Source: CAYORM01 sp964406375
GTDB taxonomy: Bacteria > Pseudomonadota > Alphaproteobacteria > DSM-16000 > Inquilinaceae
Length of the DNA: 13,749 bases
Direction: 5' to 3'
Assembly: GCA_964406375.1 (NCBI GenBank)
Contig: CAYORM010000078.1
Span: 1 to 13,749 of the forward strand
Made by a program: the position numbers and the translations under genes
Notes under the pieces: model-generated
Told to the model about the DNA's origin: nothing
The model's database searches: none
Seen by the model: the letters and a program-made list of their open reading frames with translations, nothing else
Shown: one piece after another, positions 8,147 to 13,749 of the stretch
How the letters are laid out: every line of letters starts with the position of its first letter
Position numbering within the stretch: position 1 is the stretch's first letter

Positions 8147-8683
8147 ATGGAGGGGACCTACTGCGCCGTCGCGGCGCGCGAGCCGCTGCACGCCGCCTAT
8201 CATGATTGGGAGTACGGTTTTCCTGCCCGCGACGAGTCGGTGCTGTTCGAGCGGCTGGTGCTGGAGATCAACCAGGCCGGCCTGTCCTGGGCGCTGATGC
8301 TGAAGCGGCGCGAAGGCTTCCGCCGCGCCTTCGCGGCCTACCACGTCGACCGCATCGCCGCCTTCGACGATGACGACCGGGCCCGGCTGCTCGCCGATGC
8401 CGGCATCATCCGCAACCGCCGCAAGATCGACGCGGTGATCGAGAATGCCCGCCGCGTCATCGCGCTGCGCGAGGCCCATGGCGGTTTCGCGGCTTGGCTG
8501 GACGCGCATCACCCGCGCGACAAGCCCGCCTGGGTCAAGCTGTTCAAGCAGACCTTCGTCTTCACCGGTGGCGAGATCGTCGGCGAATTCCTGATGAGCC
8601 TAGGCTATCTGCCGGGGGCGCATCACCCCGACTGCCCCGCTTACCGTCGCGCGATCGAGGCCGGGGCGCGCTGGACCGGCTGA
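8147..8683 (+). CDS. tag: DNA-3-methyladenine glycosylase I (Tag)
   Basis: Tag is a base-excision repair glycosylase that removes 3-methyladenine from alkylated DNA. The 178 residues cover the whole family (E. coli Tag has 187). The zinc clasp joining the ends is intact: Cys6 and His19 near the N-terminus, His159 and Cys163 (HHPDC) near the C-terminus, with the same spacing (13 and 4) as E. coli Cys4/His17/His175/Cys179. The base pocket is visible as Tyr18, Glu40 and Trp48 in LVLEINQAGLSW, and DAGIIRNRRKIDAVIENA (84-101) is the conserved helix-hairpin-helix-side segment. ATG 8147 follows a purine-rich Shine-Dalgarno stretch (GAGGGTGAGGG, 8132-8142). It starts 25 bases after the DUF1467 gene and may be its operon's last gene. 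It is an addition between DUF1467 and proS, which are often close neighbours, and it abuts the repeat array. Confidence 0.95.
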   Translation: MEGTYCAVAAREPLHAAYHDWEYGFPARDESVLFERLVLEINQAGLSWALMLKRREGFRRAFAAYHVDRIAAFDDDDRARLLADAGIIRNRRKIDAVIENARRVIALREAHGGFAAWLDAHHPRDKPAWVKLFKQTFVFTGGEIVGEFLMSLGYLPGAHHPDCPAYRRAIEAGARWTG

Positions 8684-8684
8684 C

Positions 8685-8939
8685 GGTTCACCTTCGTCGA
8701 TTATGTGAGGCCGTCGATTATGTGAGGCCGTCGATATGGTGAGGCCGTCGATATGGTGAGGCCNNNNNNNNNNNNNNNNNNNNNNNNNNNNNNNNNNNNN
8801 NNNNNNNNNNNNNNNNNNNNNNNNNNNNNNNNNNNNNNNNNNNNNNNNNNNNNNNNNNNNNNNGGCCGTCGATTATGTGAGGCCGTCGATATGGTGAGGC
8901 CGTCGATATGGTGAGGCCCTCGACGCGGTGAGGGTTCAC
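8685..8939. repeat. 17-bp tandem repeat array with internal assembly gap
   Basis: Starting 12 bases after the tag stop, perfect 17-bp units are arranged head to tail. Type A is GTCGATTATGTGAGGCC and type B is GTCGATATGGTGAGGCC; they differ only in the TTATG/TATGG core. Before the gap: A 8696-8712, A 8713-8729, B 8730-8746, B 8747-8763. After it: a GGCC unit tail (8864-8867), A 8868-8884, B 8885-8901, B 8902-8918, then one decayed unit (8919-8935, 11 of 17 bases matching B). The 7-mer GGTTCAC occurs on both sides, at 8685-8691 and 8933-8939. Because 17 is not a multiple of 3, the array does not encode a constant peptide repeat. It lies in a gene-free stretch before a hairpin. Function is unknown; a VNTR, a protein-binding array or passive repeat expansion are all possible. 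Confidence 0.93.
8764..8863. other. Assembly gap of exactly 100 N
   Basis: Exactly 100 undetermined bases, the usual placeholder for a gap of unknown size. Both edges are the same 17-bp repeat in the same orientation, so the assembly most likely broke on the repeat. The true length and repeat copy number are not known, and other sequence inside the gap cannot be excluded. Confidence 0.99.
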
Positions 8940-8946
8940 AAAGGAA

Positions 8947-8985
8947 GCGGGCGGATCCGAAGATCCGCCCGCAACTTCTTGCTTC
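8947..8985 (+). terminator. Probable rho-independent-like terminator hairpin
   Basis: A perfect 11-bp stem joins GCGGGCGGATC (8947-8957) and GATCCGCCCGC (8962-8972) through the loop CGAA. The + strand continues with AACTTCTTGCTTC, which is T-rich but not a clean T run, so termination of the tag transcript is likely but efficiency is uncertain. On the - strand the same hairpin has a C(TTCG)G loop, the very stable UUCG tetraloop, and is followed by TTCCTTTG, so it could also stop antisense transcription. It separates the tag side from proS. Confidence 0.65.
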
Positions 8986-8987
8986 GT

Positions 8988-9032
8988 CACGGAGTCTCCC
9001 AATCTGGGTCCGCTCTTCCGGCGGCCTCCGTG
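8988..9032 (+). other. Foldable 45-base intergenic segment (three-stem)
   Basis: CACGGAG (8988-8994) pairs perfectly with CTCCGTG (9026-9032). Inside it, CCCA/TGGG (8998-9001 with 9005-9008, loop ATC) and CCGC/GCGG (9010-9013 with 9021-9024) can form two small hairpins, giving a three-way junction. It is too short and lacks the arms for a tRNA. In GC-rich DNA such folding may be chance; no RNA family is recognised. The bases from 9033 to 9149 hold no gene and no clear signal. Confidence 0.25.
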
Positions 9033-9149
9033 CGCGACGTTCTCCCCCTAAACTCAGGCCCGCATGGCGTCGAGCACCATCCGATGGGCGAGACCGTAAT
9101 CCATCGCTGCAGGCCTGTCATGCCGAAAAACGTAGCATCTGCACATTTT

Positions 9150-9187
9150 TGCGCCGCAATGTTTCGCGCACTTCATGTTGCGGCGCA
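9150..9187. promoter_or_regulatory. 10-bp perfect inverted repeat upstream of proS
   Basis: TGCGCCGCAA (9150-9159) and TTGCGGCGCA (9178-9187) are exact inverted copies separated by 18 bases. The centre-to-centre distance is 28 bases, close to three helical turns, so it could be an operator for a dimeric or tetrameric protein, or an RNA hairpin if transcription starts further upstream. No T run follows on either strand, so it is not a standard terminator. No known operator is recognised. Confidence 0.4.
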
Positions 9188-9193
9188 GCATAA

Positions 9194-9230
9194 TGTCCTG
9201 TCGCAGGCCGCTCTCCTGCGGACATGGACA
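9194..9230. promoter_or_regulatory. Imperfect 14-bp inverted repeat overlapping the proS -35 candidate
   Basis: TGTCC-TGTC-GCAGG (9194-9207) pairs with CCTGC-G-GACA-T-GGACA (9215-9230), giving 14 pairs with two single-base bulges (9220 and 9225) and a 7-base loop. Its right arm contains the candidate -35 box TGGACA, so a protein bound here, or a structure formed here, could affect proS expression. That regulatory role is inference from position. Confidence 0.4.
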
Positions 9231-9253
9231 GCCGAAATGGCATTCCGTACAGT
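9225..9253 (+). promoter_or_regulatory. Candidate sigma-70-type promoter of proS
   Basis: TGGACA (9225-9230, 5 of 6 to TTGACA) is followed after exactly 17 bases by TACAGT (9248-9253, 4 of 6 to TATAAT). Transcription would start near 9260, about 30 bases before the proS ATG. The location after a probable terminator and before a new gene group makes a promoter expected here. Predicted by eye from box match and spacing only. Confidence 0.45.
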
Positions 9254-9289
9254 CCGCGCTCCCGCAAAATCCGCGAGGCTGTTCCGTCC

Positions 9290-10603
9290 ATGCGCCTCTC
9301 CCGATCCTTCATGCCCATCCTCAAGGAGACGCCGTCCGAGGCGCAGATCGTCTCGCACCGGCTGATGCTGCGTGCCGGCATGATCCGGCAGGAGAGCGCG
9401 GGCATCTATGCGTGGCTGCCGCTTGGCTTCCGGGTCCTGAAGCGGATCGAGCAGATCGTGCGGGAGGAGCAGGATCGCTTCGGCGCGCAGGAATTGCTGA
9501 TGCCAACGATCCAGTCGGCGGAGCTGTGGCGGGAGAGCGGGCGCTATGAGGATTATGGCCGCGAGATGCTGCGCATCCGCGACCGCCACGAGCGCGAGAT
9601 GCTGTACGGGCCGACGAACGAGGAGATGATCACCGACATCTTCCGTGGCTCGGTCAAATCCTATCGCGACCTGCCGCAGCTGCTCTACCACATCCAGTGG
9701 AAGTTCCGGGACGAGGTGAGGCCGCGCTTCGGCGTCATGCGCGGACGTGAGTTCCTCATGAAGGATGCGTACAGCTTCGACCTGGATTATGAAGGTGCAC
9801 GCGCGTCTTATAATAAGTTCTTCGTCTGCTATCTCAGCACCTTCGCCCGCCTTGGGTTGAAGGCGGTGCCGGTGCGGGCGGATACCGGGCCGATCGGCGG
9901 CTCGCTCAGCCATGAGTTCCACATCCTGGCCGAGACGGGCGAGAGCCAGCTCTACGTCGATCCCGCTCTGTTGGAGATGGATACCGAGGCGCGGCAGCTC
10001 GGTCCGGAGGATGATCTGGGTGCCTTCGTCGAGCGGGTCACCGGCATCTACGCCGCGGCGGATGAGATGCACGATCCGGCCGCCTGTCCGGTTCCGGCGG
10101 ATGCGCTCGTCACCCGGCGCGGCATCGAGGTTGGGCACATCTTCTATTTCGGCACGAAATATTCGGAGCCGATGAAGGCGGAGGTCGCCGGCCCGGACGG
10201 CCGCCCGGTCCCCGTCGAGATGGGCAGCTACGGCATCGGCGTGTCGCGGCTGGTCGGCGCGATCATCGAAGCGAGCCATGACGAGGCGGGCATCATCTGG
10301 CCCGACGCCGTCGCCCCCTTCGATGTCGGGATCATCAATCTCAAGCCGGGCGACGCCCGCTGCGACGCGCTTTGCGCCGATCTCTACGCGCGCTGCCGGA
10401 CGGCCGGGCTTGACCCGCTTTATGATGACACGGAGGAGCGCGCCGGCGCTAAATTCGCGACCATGGATCTGATCGGCCTGCCTTGGCAGATCATCGTCGG
10501 GCCGCGTGGTGCGGCATCCGGGCAGGTCGAGCTGAAGCGGCGCGCGACCGGCGAGCGGATCGAACTGGCGGCGGACGCGGCCGTCGCGCGGATCGCCGGG
10601 TGA
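9290..10603 (+). CDS. proS: Prolyl-tRNA synthetase, short form without editing insertion
   Basis: ProRS charges tRNA-Pro with proline in the cytoplasm (class II synthetase). The 437 residues match the alphaproteobacterial short form. Class II core: PLGFRVLKRIEQIV (44-57, motif 1 region), the TNEE proline-site loop (109-112), motif 2 in FRDEVRPRFGVMRGREFLMKD (139-159), and motif 3 GSYGIGVSRLVGAIIE (312-327). The anticodon-binding domain covers about 345-437. Between motifs 2 and 3 there is only about 150 residues, so the large cis-editing INS domain of E. coli ProRS (572 residues) is missing; mischarged Ala-tRNA-Pro would have to be cleared by a separate protein. The frame is open from ATG 9224, but ATG 9290 gives the standard MRLSR N-terminus; CGAGG (about 9273-9277) is a modest RBS. 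The 9224 start would lie inside the inverted repeat. Confidence 0.96.
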   Translation: MRLSRSFMPILKETPSEAQIVSHRLMLRAGMIRQESAGIYAWLPLGFRVLKRIEQIVREEQDRFGAQELLMPTIQSAELWRESGRYEDYGREMLRIRDRHEREMLYGPTNEEMITDIFRGSVKSYRDLPQLLYHIQWKFRDEVRPRFGVMRGREFLMKDAYSFDLDYEGARASYNKFFVCYLSTFARLGLKAVPVRADTGPIGGSLSHEFHILAETGESQLYVDPALLEMDTEARQLGPEDDLGAFVERVTGIYAAADEMHDPAACPVPADALVTRRGIEVGHIFYFGTKYSEPMKAEVAGPDGRPVPVEMGSYGIGVSRLVGAIIEASHDEAGIIWPDAVAPFDVGIINLKPGDARCDALCADLYARCRTAGLDPLYDDTEERAGAKFATMDLIGLPWQIIVGPRGAASGQVELKRRATGERIELAADAAVARIAG

Positions 10604-10605
10604 GA

Positions 10606-10616
10606 CACCTCCTTTC
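10606..10616 (+). other. Anti-Shine-Dalgarno-like sequence between proS and lolC
   Basis: CACCTCCTTTC, two bases after the proS stop, is the same as the 3' end of 16S rRNA (the CACCTCCTTTC tail that carries the anti-Shine-Dalgarno). In the mRNA it could pair with Shine-Dalgarno-like purine stretches instead of recruiting ribosomes. On the opposite strand it reads as an ideal RBS (GAAAGGAGGTG), but no convincing gene follows there. Chance cannot be excluded. Confidence 0.35.
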
Positions 10617-10631
10617 CCGGCGGCGGCCCTG

Positions 10632-11888
10632 ATGTTCGGGACCTTTGAGCGGCTTGTCGCCTTCCGCTATCTGCGGGCTCGCCGGCGTGAGGGCTTCATC
10701 TCCGTCATCGCCGGCTTCTCCCTGCTCGGCATCACGCTGGGGGTTGCGACGCTCATCATCGTCATGTCGGTGATGAACGGCTTCCGCAGCGAGCTGGTGC
10801 AACGGGTCCTCGGCCTGAACGGGCATCTGACCGTTTATTCGACGGATGGTGCCGGGCTGACGGCGTATGACGCGCTGGCCGCGGAGGTCAGCCAGGTCGC
10901 CGGCGTCCGGCAGGTGATGCCGACGATCGAGGGGCAGGTGCTGGTCTCTTCGCGCGGACAGGCGGGCGGGGCAGCGCTGCGTGGCGTGGTGCCGGAGGAT
11001 TTCCTGCACCGACCGGCGATCGCTGCCAATCTCGTCCTGATCGAGCCGGACGCCTTCCGCGGCACCGACGTCGTCGCCATCGGCTCGCGCATGGCCGCAC
11101 GCTTCGGCCTCGGCCTTGGGGACCAGGTTACGCTGGTCGCCCCGCAGGGCAGCCAGACGGCCTTCGGCACCGTACCCCGCGCGAAGGCCTACACCATCGT
11201 CGGCATCTTCGATGTCGGCATGTACGAGTATGATTCGACCTTCGTCTTCATGCCGCTCGAGGCCGCCCAGCTGCTCTTGCAGCTCCGCGACAGGGTCACC
11301 TCGCTCGACGTCTTCGTCGATGATCCGGACAACATCCGGCGCGAGCGACTAGCGATCCAGGCAGCGATCGACGCGCTGCGTGGCGGTGCCCGGGTCTGGG
11401 ACTGGCAGCAGGCCAATTCGACTTTCTTCACCGCGCTCGAGGTCGAGCGCAACGTGATGTTCGTCATCCTGACGCTGATCATCCTGGTCGCGGCCTTCAA
11501 CATCATCTCGGGCCTGGTGATGCTGGTGAAGGATAAGTCGCGGGACATCGCCATCCTGCGTACCATGGGGGCGACGCGCGGGGCCGTGATGCGCATCTTC
11601 TTCCTGACCGGTGCCGCGATCGGCGTCGTCGGCACGGTGCTGGGCGTGGCGCTCGGCGTCGCTTTCGCGGCGAACATCGAGTCGATCCGGCAGGCGCTGC
11701 AGAGCCTGACCGGCACCACGGTCTTCGATGCGGAGATCTATTTCCTCAGCCAGCTTCCCGCGGAGATCAATCTGGGCGAGGTCGTCGCGGTCTGTGCCAT
11801 GGCGCTCGGCCTTTCCTTCCTCGCCTCGATCTACCCGGCCTGGCGGGCGGCACGACTCGATCCGGTCGAGGCGCTGCGCTATGAGTGA
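10632..11888 (+). CDS. lolC: Lipoprotein-releasing ABC transporter permease (LolC/LolE family)
   Basis: This inner-membrane permease of the Lol system extracts mature lipoproteins from the inner membrane and hands them to LolA for transport to the outer membrane. It has 418 residues with the family layout: a cytoplasmic start (MFGTFERLVAFRYLRARR), helix 1 at about 23-48, a large periplasmic domain (about 49-272), and helices 2-4 at about 275-299, 318-347 and 381-402. The coupling segment DKSRDIAILRTMGATRG (301-317) contacts the ATPase, and the end YPAWRAARLDPVEALRYE is typical. Only one permease gene is visible next to lolD; alphaproteobacteria often have a single LolC/E-type protein acting as a homodimer, so the choice between C and E is nominal. 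It starts 28 bases after proS with no good Shine-Dalgarno. It overlaps lolD by 8 bases. Confidence 0.94.
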   Translation: MFGTFERLVAFRYLRARRREGFISVIAGFSLLGITLGVATLIIVMSVMNGFRSELVQRVLGLNGHLTVYSTDGAGLTAYDALAAEVSQVAGVRQVMPTIEGQVLVSSRGQAGGAALRGVVPEDFLHRPAIAANLVLIEPDAFRGTDVVAIGSRMAARFGLGLGDQVTLVAPQGSQTAFGTVPRAKAYTIVGIFDVGMYEYDSTFVFMPLEAAQLLLQLRDRVTSLDVFVDDPDNIRRERLAIQAAIDALRGGARVWDWQQANSTFFTALEVERNVMFVILTLIILVAAFNIISGLVMLVKDKSRDIAILRTMGATRGAVMRIFFLTGAAIGVVGTVLGVALGVAFAANIESIRQALQSLTGTTVFDAEIYFLSQLPAEINLGEVVAVCAMALGLSFLASIYPAWRAARLDPVEALRYE

Positions 11889-12561
11889 GCCCGTCCTCGT
11901 CATTCGCGATCTGCGACGCGGCTTCCGGGAGGGGGAGGGCCGGCTCGAGGTGCTGCGCGGCGTCGATCTCGCGATCGAGCCGGGCCGGCTCGCAGCGCTG
12001 GTCGGCCCCAGCGGCGCCGGCAAATCCACGCTGCTGCACTGCGCGGGGCTGCTGGAGCGGCCCGATTCCGGCGAGGTGGTCATCGACGGCGTCGCGTGCG
12101 GCCGGCTCGGCGATGACGCGCGGACGGCGCTGCGCCGCACGACGATTGGCTTCATCTACCAGTTCCATCACCTGCTGCCGGAATTCTCTGCGCTGGAGAA
12201 TGTGGTGCTGCCGCAGCTCATCGCCGGGCGGAGCCGCGCCGCGGCGCGGGCCCGCGCGACGGCGCTGCTCGGCGAGGTCGGCCTCGCGCAGCGGCTGACG
12301 CACCGGCCGTCGCAGCTCTCGGGCGGTGAGCAGCAGCGTGTCGCGATCGCCCGCGCCCTGGCCAATGGTCCGAAGCTGCTGATCGCCGACGAGCCGACCG
12401 GCAACCTTGATGTCGGTACCTCCGAGCGCGTCTTCGACATGCTCGCGACGCTCGTCCGCCGGACCGGTGTCGCGGCGCTGGTGGCGACGCACAATCTCGA
12501 TCTCGCGGCTCGGATGGATCTGGTCCTCGAGATGCGCGACGGGCGCGTCGAGCGGCGCTGA
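11881..12561 (+). CDS. lolD: Lipoprotein-releasing ABC transporter ATP-binding protein (LolD)
   Basis: LolD is the cytoplasmic ATPase that powers the LolC/E permease. All ABC motifs are present in 226 residues: Walker A GPSGAGKST (42-50), Q-loop Gln94 in IYQFHHLLPEF, which also matches the LolD/MacB-type region after it, signature LSGGEQQR (147-154), Walker B LLIADEPTGNLD (167-178, Glu172) and the switch His204 in ATHNLDLA. The length and the FHHLLPEFSALENV segment separate it from larger importer ATPases. ATG 11881 lies inside the last codons of lolC (8-base overlap), so synthesis is probably coupled to the permease. The longer open frame from 11728 is inside lolC and not real. The gene ends 47 bases before dnaE. 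Confidence 0.96.
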   Translation: MSEPVLVIRDLRRGFREGEGRLEVLRGVDLAIEPGRLAALVGPSGAGKSTLLHCAGLLERPDSGEVVIDGVACGRLGDDARTALRRTTIGFIYQFHHLLPEFSALENVVLPQLIAGRSRAAARARATALLGEVGLAQRLTHRPSQLSGGEQQRVAIARALANGPKLLIADEPTGNLDVGTSERVFDMLATLVRRTGVAALVATHNLDLAARMDLVLEMRDGRVERR

Positions 12562-12594
12562 GGCGCGCCGCCGACGGTCTCGGACGGGCGGCAC

Positions 12595-12601
12595 GGAGGA
12601 G
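12595..12601 (+). promoter_or_regulatory. Strong Shine-Dalgarno site of dnaE
   Basis: GGAGGAG (12595-12601), part of a longer purine stretch, ends 7 bases before ATG 12609. It is the best ribosome-binding site in the window and fixes the dnaE start. No promoter is evident in the 47 bases after lolD, so dnaE may be read through from lolCD. Confidence 0.7.
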
Positions 12602-12608
12602 AGGGGCG

Positions 12609-13749
12609 ATGGCGATCGCCGATTTCGTGCATCTGCGTGTGCACACCGCCTATTCGCTTTCGGAAGGCGCGATCCGCGTGAAGGAGCTGATCGGGCTGTG
12701 CCGCAGCATGGCCATGCCGGCCGTCGCGATCACCGATACCGGCAATCTTTTCGGGGCGCTCGAATTCGCGCTCGCCGCCCGGGATGCCGGTATCCAGCCG
12801 ATCATGGGAACGGTGCTGTCAATCGCGCGGCCGCCCGCCGAGGCCGGGCTGCGCGGTACGGCAGCGCTGCCGGCCTCGCCCGATGCCATCGTCCTGCTTG
12901 CCCAGAACGAACGCGGCTGGCGGAACCTGATGGCGCTGGTCAGCCGCGCCTTTCTGGAAACCGATCATGGTCAGGCGCCGCAGCTGCCACTCGCGGCGCT
13001 GGAGGGGGCGACGGACGGGCTGATCGCGCTGACCGGCGGGCCGTCGGGACCCGTCGGTCGCCTGTTGCGGGAAGGGCAAGGGCCGGCGGCAGAGGAGGCG
13101 TTGCTGCGGATGGCCGCGCTCTTCCCCGGTCGCCTCTATGTCGAGCTGATGCGCCATGGTCTCGAGGAGGAGGACCGGATCGAGGGGCCGCTCATCGACC
13201 TCGCCTACCGCCACGACATTCCACTGGTCGCGACGAATGACTGCTACTTCGCCACCGCGGACATGTACGAGGCGCATGACGCGCTGCTGTGCATCGCCGA
13301 CGGTACCTACGTCCTCGAGACCGATCGGCGGCGGCTGACCCCGGAGCACCGCTTCCGCTCGCCGGAAGAGATGCGGGCGCTGTTCTCCGACCTGCCGGAG
13401 GCGGTGGACAACACCCTGGTGATCGCGCGGCGCTGCGCGGTCATGCCCGAGAAGCGGGCGCCGATCCTGCCGGCCTTCGGCACGGTCGCCGGACGCAGCG
13501 AGGCCGAAGAGTTGCGCGTCCAGGCGCGCGAGGGGCTCGAGATGCGCCTTGCGACCGCAGTCTATACACCGGAGATGGACGAGGCGGCCCGCGCCGAGAC
13601 GGCAGAGCGCTACCGCTCGCGCCTCGAATTCGAGCTCGACGTCATCGAGCAGATGGGGTTCCCCGGCTACTTCCTGATCGTCGCCGATTTCATCAACTGG
13701 GCGAAGAGCCAAGGGATACCGGTCGGTCCCGGCCGCGGCTCGGGCGCCG
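12609..13749 (+). CDS. dnaE: DNA polymerase III subunit alpha (DnaE1), 5' part
   Basis: DnaE is the catalytic subunit of the replicative DNA polymerase. The first 380 codons are present; the frame runs off the window end with no stop (full family length about 1,150 residues). The PHP domain covers about 5-275, starting FVHLRVHTAYSL with VAITDTGNLFGALEF at 39-53, and the start of the polymerase palm is reached: EQMGFPGYFLIVADFINWAK (347-366), then the nucleotide-site motif VGPGRGSGA (372-380). The catalytic aspartates lie beyond the end. The PHP metal site is degraded: Arg10 and Thr44 stand where active PHP domains have His, as in E. coli, so no PHP exonuclease is expected and proofreading would need a separate epsilon subunit. 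The HLRVHTAYS start marks DnaE1 rather than the error-prone DnaE2/ImuC. Confidence 0.97.
   Translation, partial: MAIADFVHLRVHTAYSLSEGAIRVKELIGLCRSMAMPAVAITDTGNLFGALEFALAARDAGIQPIMGTVLSIARPPAEAGLRGTAALPASPDAIVLLAQNERGWRNLMALVSRAFLETDHGQAPQLPLAALEGATDGLIALTGGPSGPVGRLLREGQGPAAEEALLRMAALFPGRLYVELMRHGLEEEDRIEGPLIDLAYRHDIPLVATNDCYFATADMYEAHDALLCIADGTYVLETDRRRLTPEHRFRSPEEMRALFSDLPEAVDNTLVIARRCAVMPEKRAPILPAFGTVAGRSEAEELRVQAREGLEMRLATAVYTPEMDEAARAETAERYRSRLEFELDVIEQMGFPGYFLIVADFINWAKSQGIPVGPGRGSGA

Noticed and set aside
8696..8935. CRISPR array
   Set aside because: Units are 17 bp and directly contiguous, with no spacers, and no cas genes are near.
8718..9002. Open frame on the - strand through the repeat array and gap
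   Set aside because: It depends on 100 unknown bases, and the 17-bp unit changes frame at each copy, so there is no stable peptide repeat.
8988..9032. tRNA gene
   Set aside because: There is a 7-bp outer stem, but only 45 bases, two arms and no T-arm or anticodon-loop consensus.
9189..9194. CATAAT as a -10 box for proS
   Set aside because: No reasonable -35 box at 16-18 bases upstream; TGGACA-17-TACAGT is a better candidate.
9224..9289. Upstream start for proS at ATG 9224
   Set aside because: It adds 22 residues not seen in the family, lies inside an inverted repeat and the candidate promoter, and has no better RBS than ATG 9290.
8928..9365. Open frame on the + strand before and into proS in another frame
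   Set aside because: No family resemblance, overlaps terminator hairpin and the proS start; composition is that of non-coding GC-rich DNA.
12567..12592. GCCGCC/GGCGGC hairpin between lolD and dnaE as a terminator
   Set aside because: Only 6 bp with a 14-base loop and no T run after it; common by chance in GC-rich spacers.
12407..13240. Open frame across the end of lolD and start of dnaE in another frame
   Set aside because: Overlaps two secure genes and gives an Arg/Ala/Gly-rich product with no family.

Overview
The window is GC-rich chromosomal DNA (about two thirds G+C by eye) with every recognisable gene on the + strand. Gene content and order point to an alphaproteobacterium, most likely of a Rhodospirillales-like lineage; the exact taxon is inference. 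The main clues are the order nuoLMN-birA-coaX-rnj-mce-DUF1467 followed by proS-lolC-lolD-dnaE, a short prolyl-tRNA synthetase without the large editing insertion, a BirA without its DNA-binding domain, and RNase J plus type III pantothenate kinase.

Region 1 (1-8121) is a tightly packed, probably translationally coupled operon. It holds the 3' part of nuoL, then nuoM and nuoN (the three antiporter-like proton-pumping subunits of respiratory complex I). These are followed by biotin protein ligase, type III pantothenate kinase (CoA synthesis), ribonuclease J, methylmalonyl-CoA epimerase and a small two-helix membrane protein of the DUF1467 type. Several junctions are ATGA or TGATG overlaps. Biotin ligase, CoA supply and the epimerase share a metabolic logic, since biotin-dependent propionyl-CoA carboxylase produces the epimerase substrate. 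The link to complex I and RNase J is positional.

Region 2 (8122-9289) is the only loose part. A complete tag gene (3-methyladenine DNA glycosylase I) is followed by about 600 bases without a gene. This stretch holds a 17-bp tandem repeat array interrupted by a 100-N assembly gap, an 11-bp perfect hairpin (probable terminator), a small foldable segment, two inverted repeats and a candidate sigma-70-type promoter for proS.

Region 3 (9290-13749) holds proS, lolC and lolD (release of lipoproteins from the inner membrane for transport to the outer membrane), then the first 380 codons of dnaE (replicative DNA polymerase III alpha), cut by the window end.

No new multi-gene system is visible: the genes are housekeeping. 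The points most worth a second look are non-coding: the tandem array with its unresolved gap and flanking 7-bp direct repeat, the palindromes around the proS promoter candidate, and an anti-Shine-Dalgarno-like sequence just before lolC.
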